Source of the DNA: Prauserella flavalba
GTDB lineage: Bacteria > Actinomycetota > Actinomycetes > Mycobacteriales > Pseudonocardiaceae
Direction: 5' to 3'
Assembly: GCF_003202235.1 (NCBI RefSeq)
Contig: NZ_MASU01000026.1
Span: 1-32,430 of the forward strand
Length of the DNA stretch: 32,430 bases
The translations under genes were made by a program, and so were the position numbers. Numbering within the stretch: position 1 is the first letter of the stretch; every line of letters starts with the position of its first letter. Below are positions 31,908-32,430 of this stretch, in pieces. A model generated the notes under the pieces. The model had not been told where the DNA came from and did not search any database. It saw only the letters and a program-made list of their open reading frames with translations.

Positions 31908-32334
31908 GGTCGCCTCGCTCGATCTCTTCTTCACGGTCATGGGCAACCATGAACATTTGGCCGGCGAGTGACACGAGCGAGCCCGCCACGCGCTCAAGCT
32001 CGCGGTACCCATATGGGCGTTCAGCGGCCTGCAGGCGCTCAAGGGTACTCACCATGAATTCGCACTGCCTCTGTATCCAGTCATCTTGGTACTTGTCGTG
32101 CGCCTCGAACATGGCCTGCAGGAGCTCTGGGTCGTGTCCTTCAGCAGGTACCGGCGGCATGGAGTCCAGCCAGTCAGTCTGAACGAGCGCCCCGAGATCA
32201 CGTCGTGCTTTTGCGACCTTGGCTTCATCCTGACGGTTCTCCAGCGCTCGCCAAAGGATCCACCAGTCGTATGGGGTCATCGGGGCGAAGCTCCAACCGC
32301 CCGCTCCGTAGAAGGTGTTCGCGTGCATCGACAT
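31897..32334 (-). CDS. Hypothetical soluble protein upstream of the GntR regulator
   Basis: A 145-residue protein not recognised. It is acidic and helical, with Trp-rich FAPMTPYDWWILWRALENRQDEAKVAKARRD near the N-terminus and no signal peptide or membrane segment. The last part (MFMVAHDREEEIERGDREP) is highly charged. The start ATG has GGAGG 6 nt upstream. Transcription is shared with the GntR gene, whose start overlaps its end. The pairing suggests the accessory gene of a small regulatory module of an integrative element. Confidence 0.65.
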   Translation of the reverse strand: MSMHANTFYGAGGWSFAPMTPYDWWILWRALENRQDEAKVAKARRDLGALVQTDWLDSMPPVPAEGHDPELLQAMFEAHDKYQDDWIQRQCEFMVSTLERLQAAERPYGYRELERVAGSLVSLAGQMFMVAHDREEEIERGDREP

Positions 32335-32373
32335 GAGCTACCTCCTCATCTATCTTTGCAGGTCAGGATAGCA

Positions 32374-32395
32374 GCTCATATGGGCGCATATGAGC
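32374..32395. promoter_or_regulatory. Dyad upstream of the hypothetical-GntR pair
   Basis: GCTCATATG and CATATGAGC form a perfect 9-bp inverted repeat with GGCG between. A second overlapping inverted repeat, ATGGGC-N8-GCCCAT, covers 32380-32399. A possible -10 (TATCCT on the minus strand) lies next to it at about 32365-32370. It is a probable autoregulatory operator, unrelated to the BlaI boxes. Confidence 0.6.
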
Positions 32396-32430
32396 CCATG
32401 TAGGCAAGTAGTCGCACATCTGGGCCCTAA

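Noticed and set aside
1-32430. CRISPR arrays, tRNA genes, riboswitches and prophage genes
   Set aside because: None was seen on reading both strands; the only regular repeats are the operator-like dyads, which are dispersed and not an array.

Overview
The window is GC-rich chromosomal or island DNA from an actinomycete. Support comes from strong GC bias at third codon positions, GTG starts with GGAGG-type ribosome binding sites, a class E sortase, a DUF1707 protein, a RipA-like NlpC/P60 protein, and a BlaI plus M56 peptidase pair. A member of the Pseudonocardiales is a guess. No rRNA, tRNA, CRISPR array or intact mobile element was seen.

Layout. 163-2389 (minus) holds a TIGR02391-like gene and the repressor/protease pair blaI and a BlaR-like M56 peptidase. 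2481-3596 (minus) holds a DUF305 lipoprotein and a small DUF6153-like membrane protein. 3862-5619 is a cytochrome aa3 oxidase subunit I (ctaD). 5620-7582 (minus) holds ccdA, a TlpA-like thioredoxin and a broken DUF2231 gene. 7702-14221 is one uninterrupted, mostly overlapping operon, ccmABCDEFHIG, encoding a complete System I cytochrome c maturation pathway. 14365-18534 holds a sortase, a second ccdA and a CopC-CopD fusion. 18553-19888 has three small membrane proteins opposite a cupredoxin lipoprotein. 19983-23447 has an Lgt paralogue with a large N-terminal extension, an M23 peptidase and a rhodanese lipoprotein. 24191-30026 (minus) has a NlpC/P60 hydrolase, an MFS transporter, a cysteine-synthase-like PLP enzyme, a His-rich small protein, a cation-exchanger remnant and a DUF418/HGSNAT-type membrane protein. 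The right edge is an IS30 remnant, a gene tail with a terminator, and a GntR-type regulator pair.

The main observation is a repeated 17-bp dyad, TACTA-N7-TAGTA. Fourteen copies or near copies lie across about 28 kb (2400-30119), nearly all just upstream of genes. One palindromic variant lies 10 nt before the blaI start. I infer one BlaI-type regulon in which the M56 protease relieves repression of the whole island. The members share an extracytoplasmic theme: haem and c-type cytochrome assembly, thiol-disulfide transfer, copper handling, a terminal oxidase subunit, and cell-wall hydrolases and a sortase. A complete Ccm system is unusual in Actinomycetota, which normally use System II (CcsBA/ResBC), and no CXXCH apocytochrome was seen in the window.

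Decay is visible at several points: frameshifted DUF2231, IS30 with a frameshift, a stop and a lost 3' end, a cation-exchanger fragment, and two operator copies with no convincing gene. The inducing signal is not visible from the sequence.
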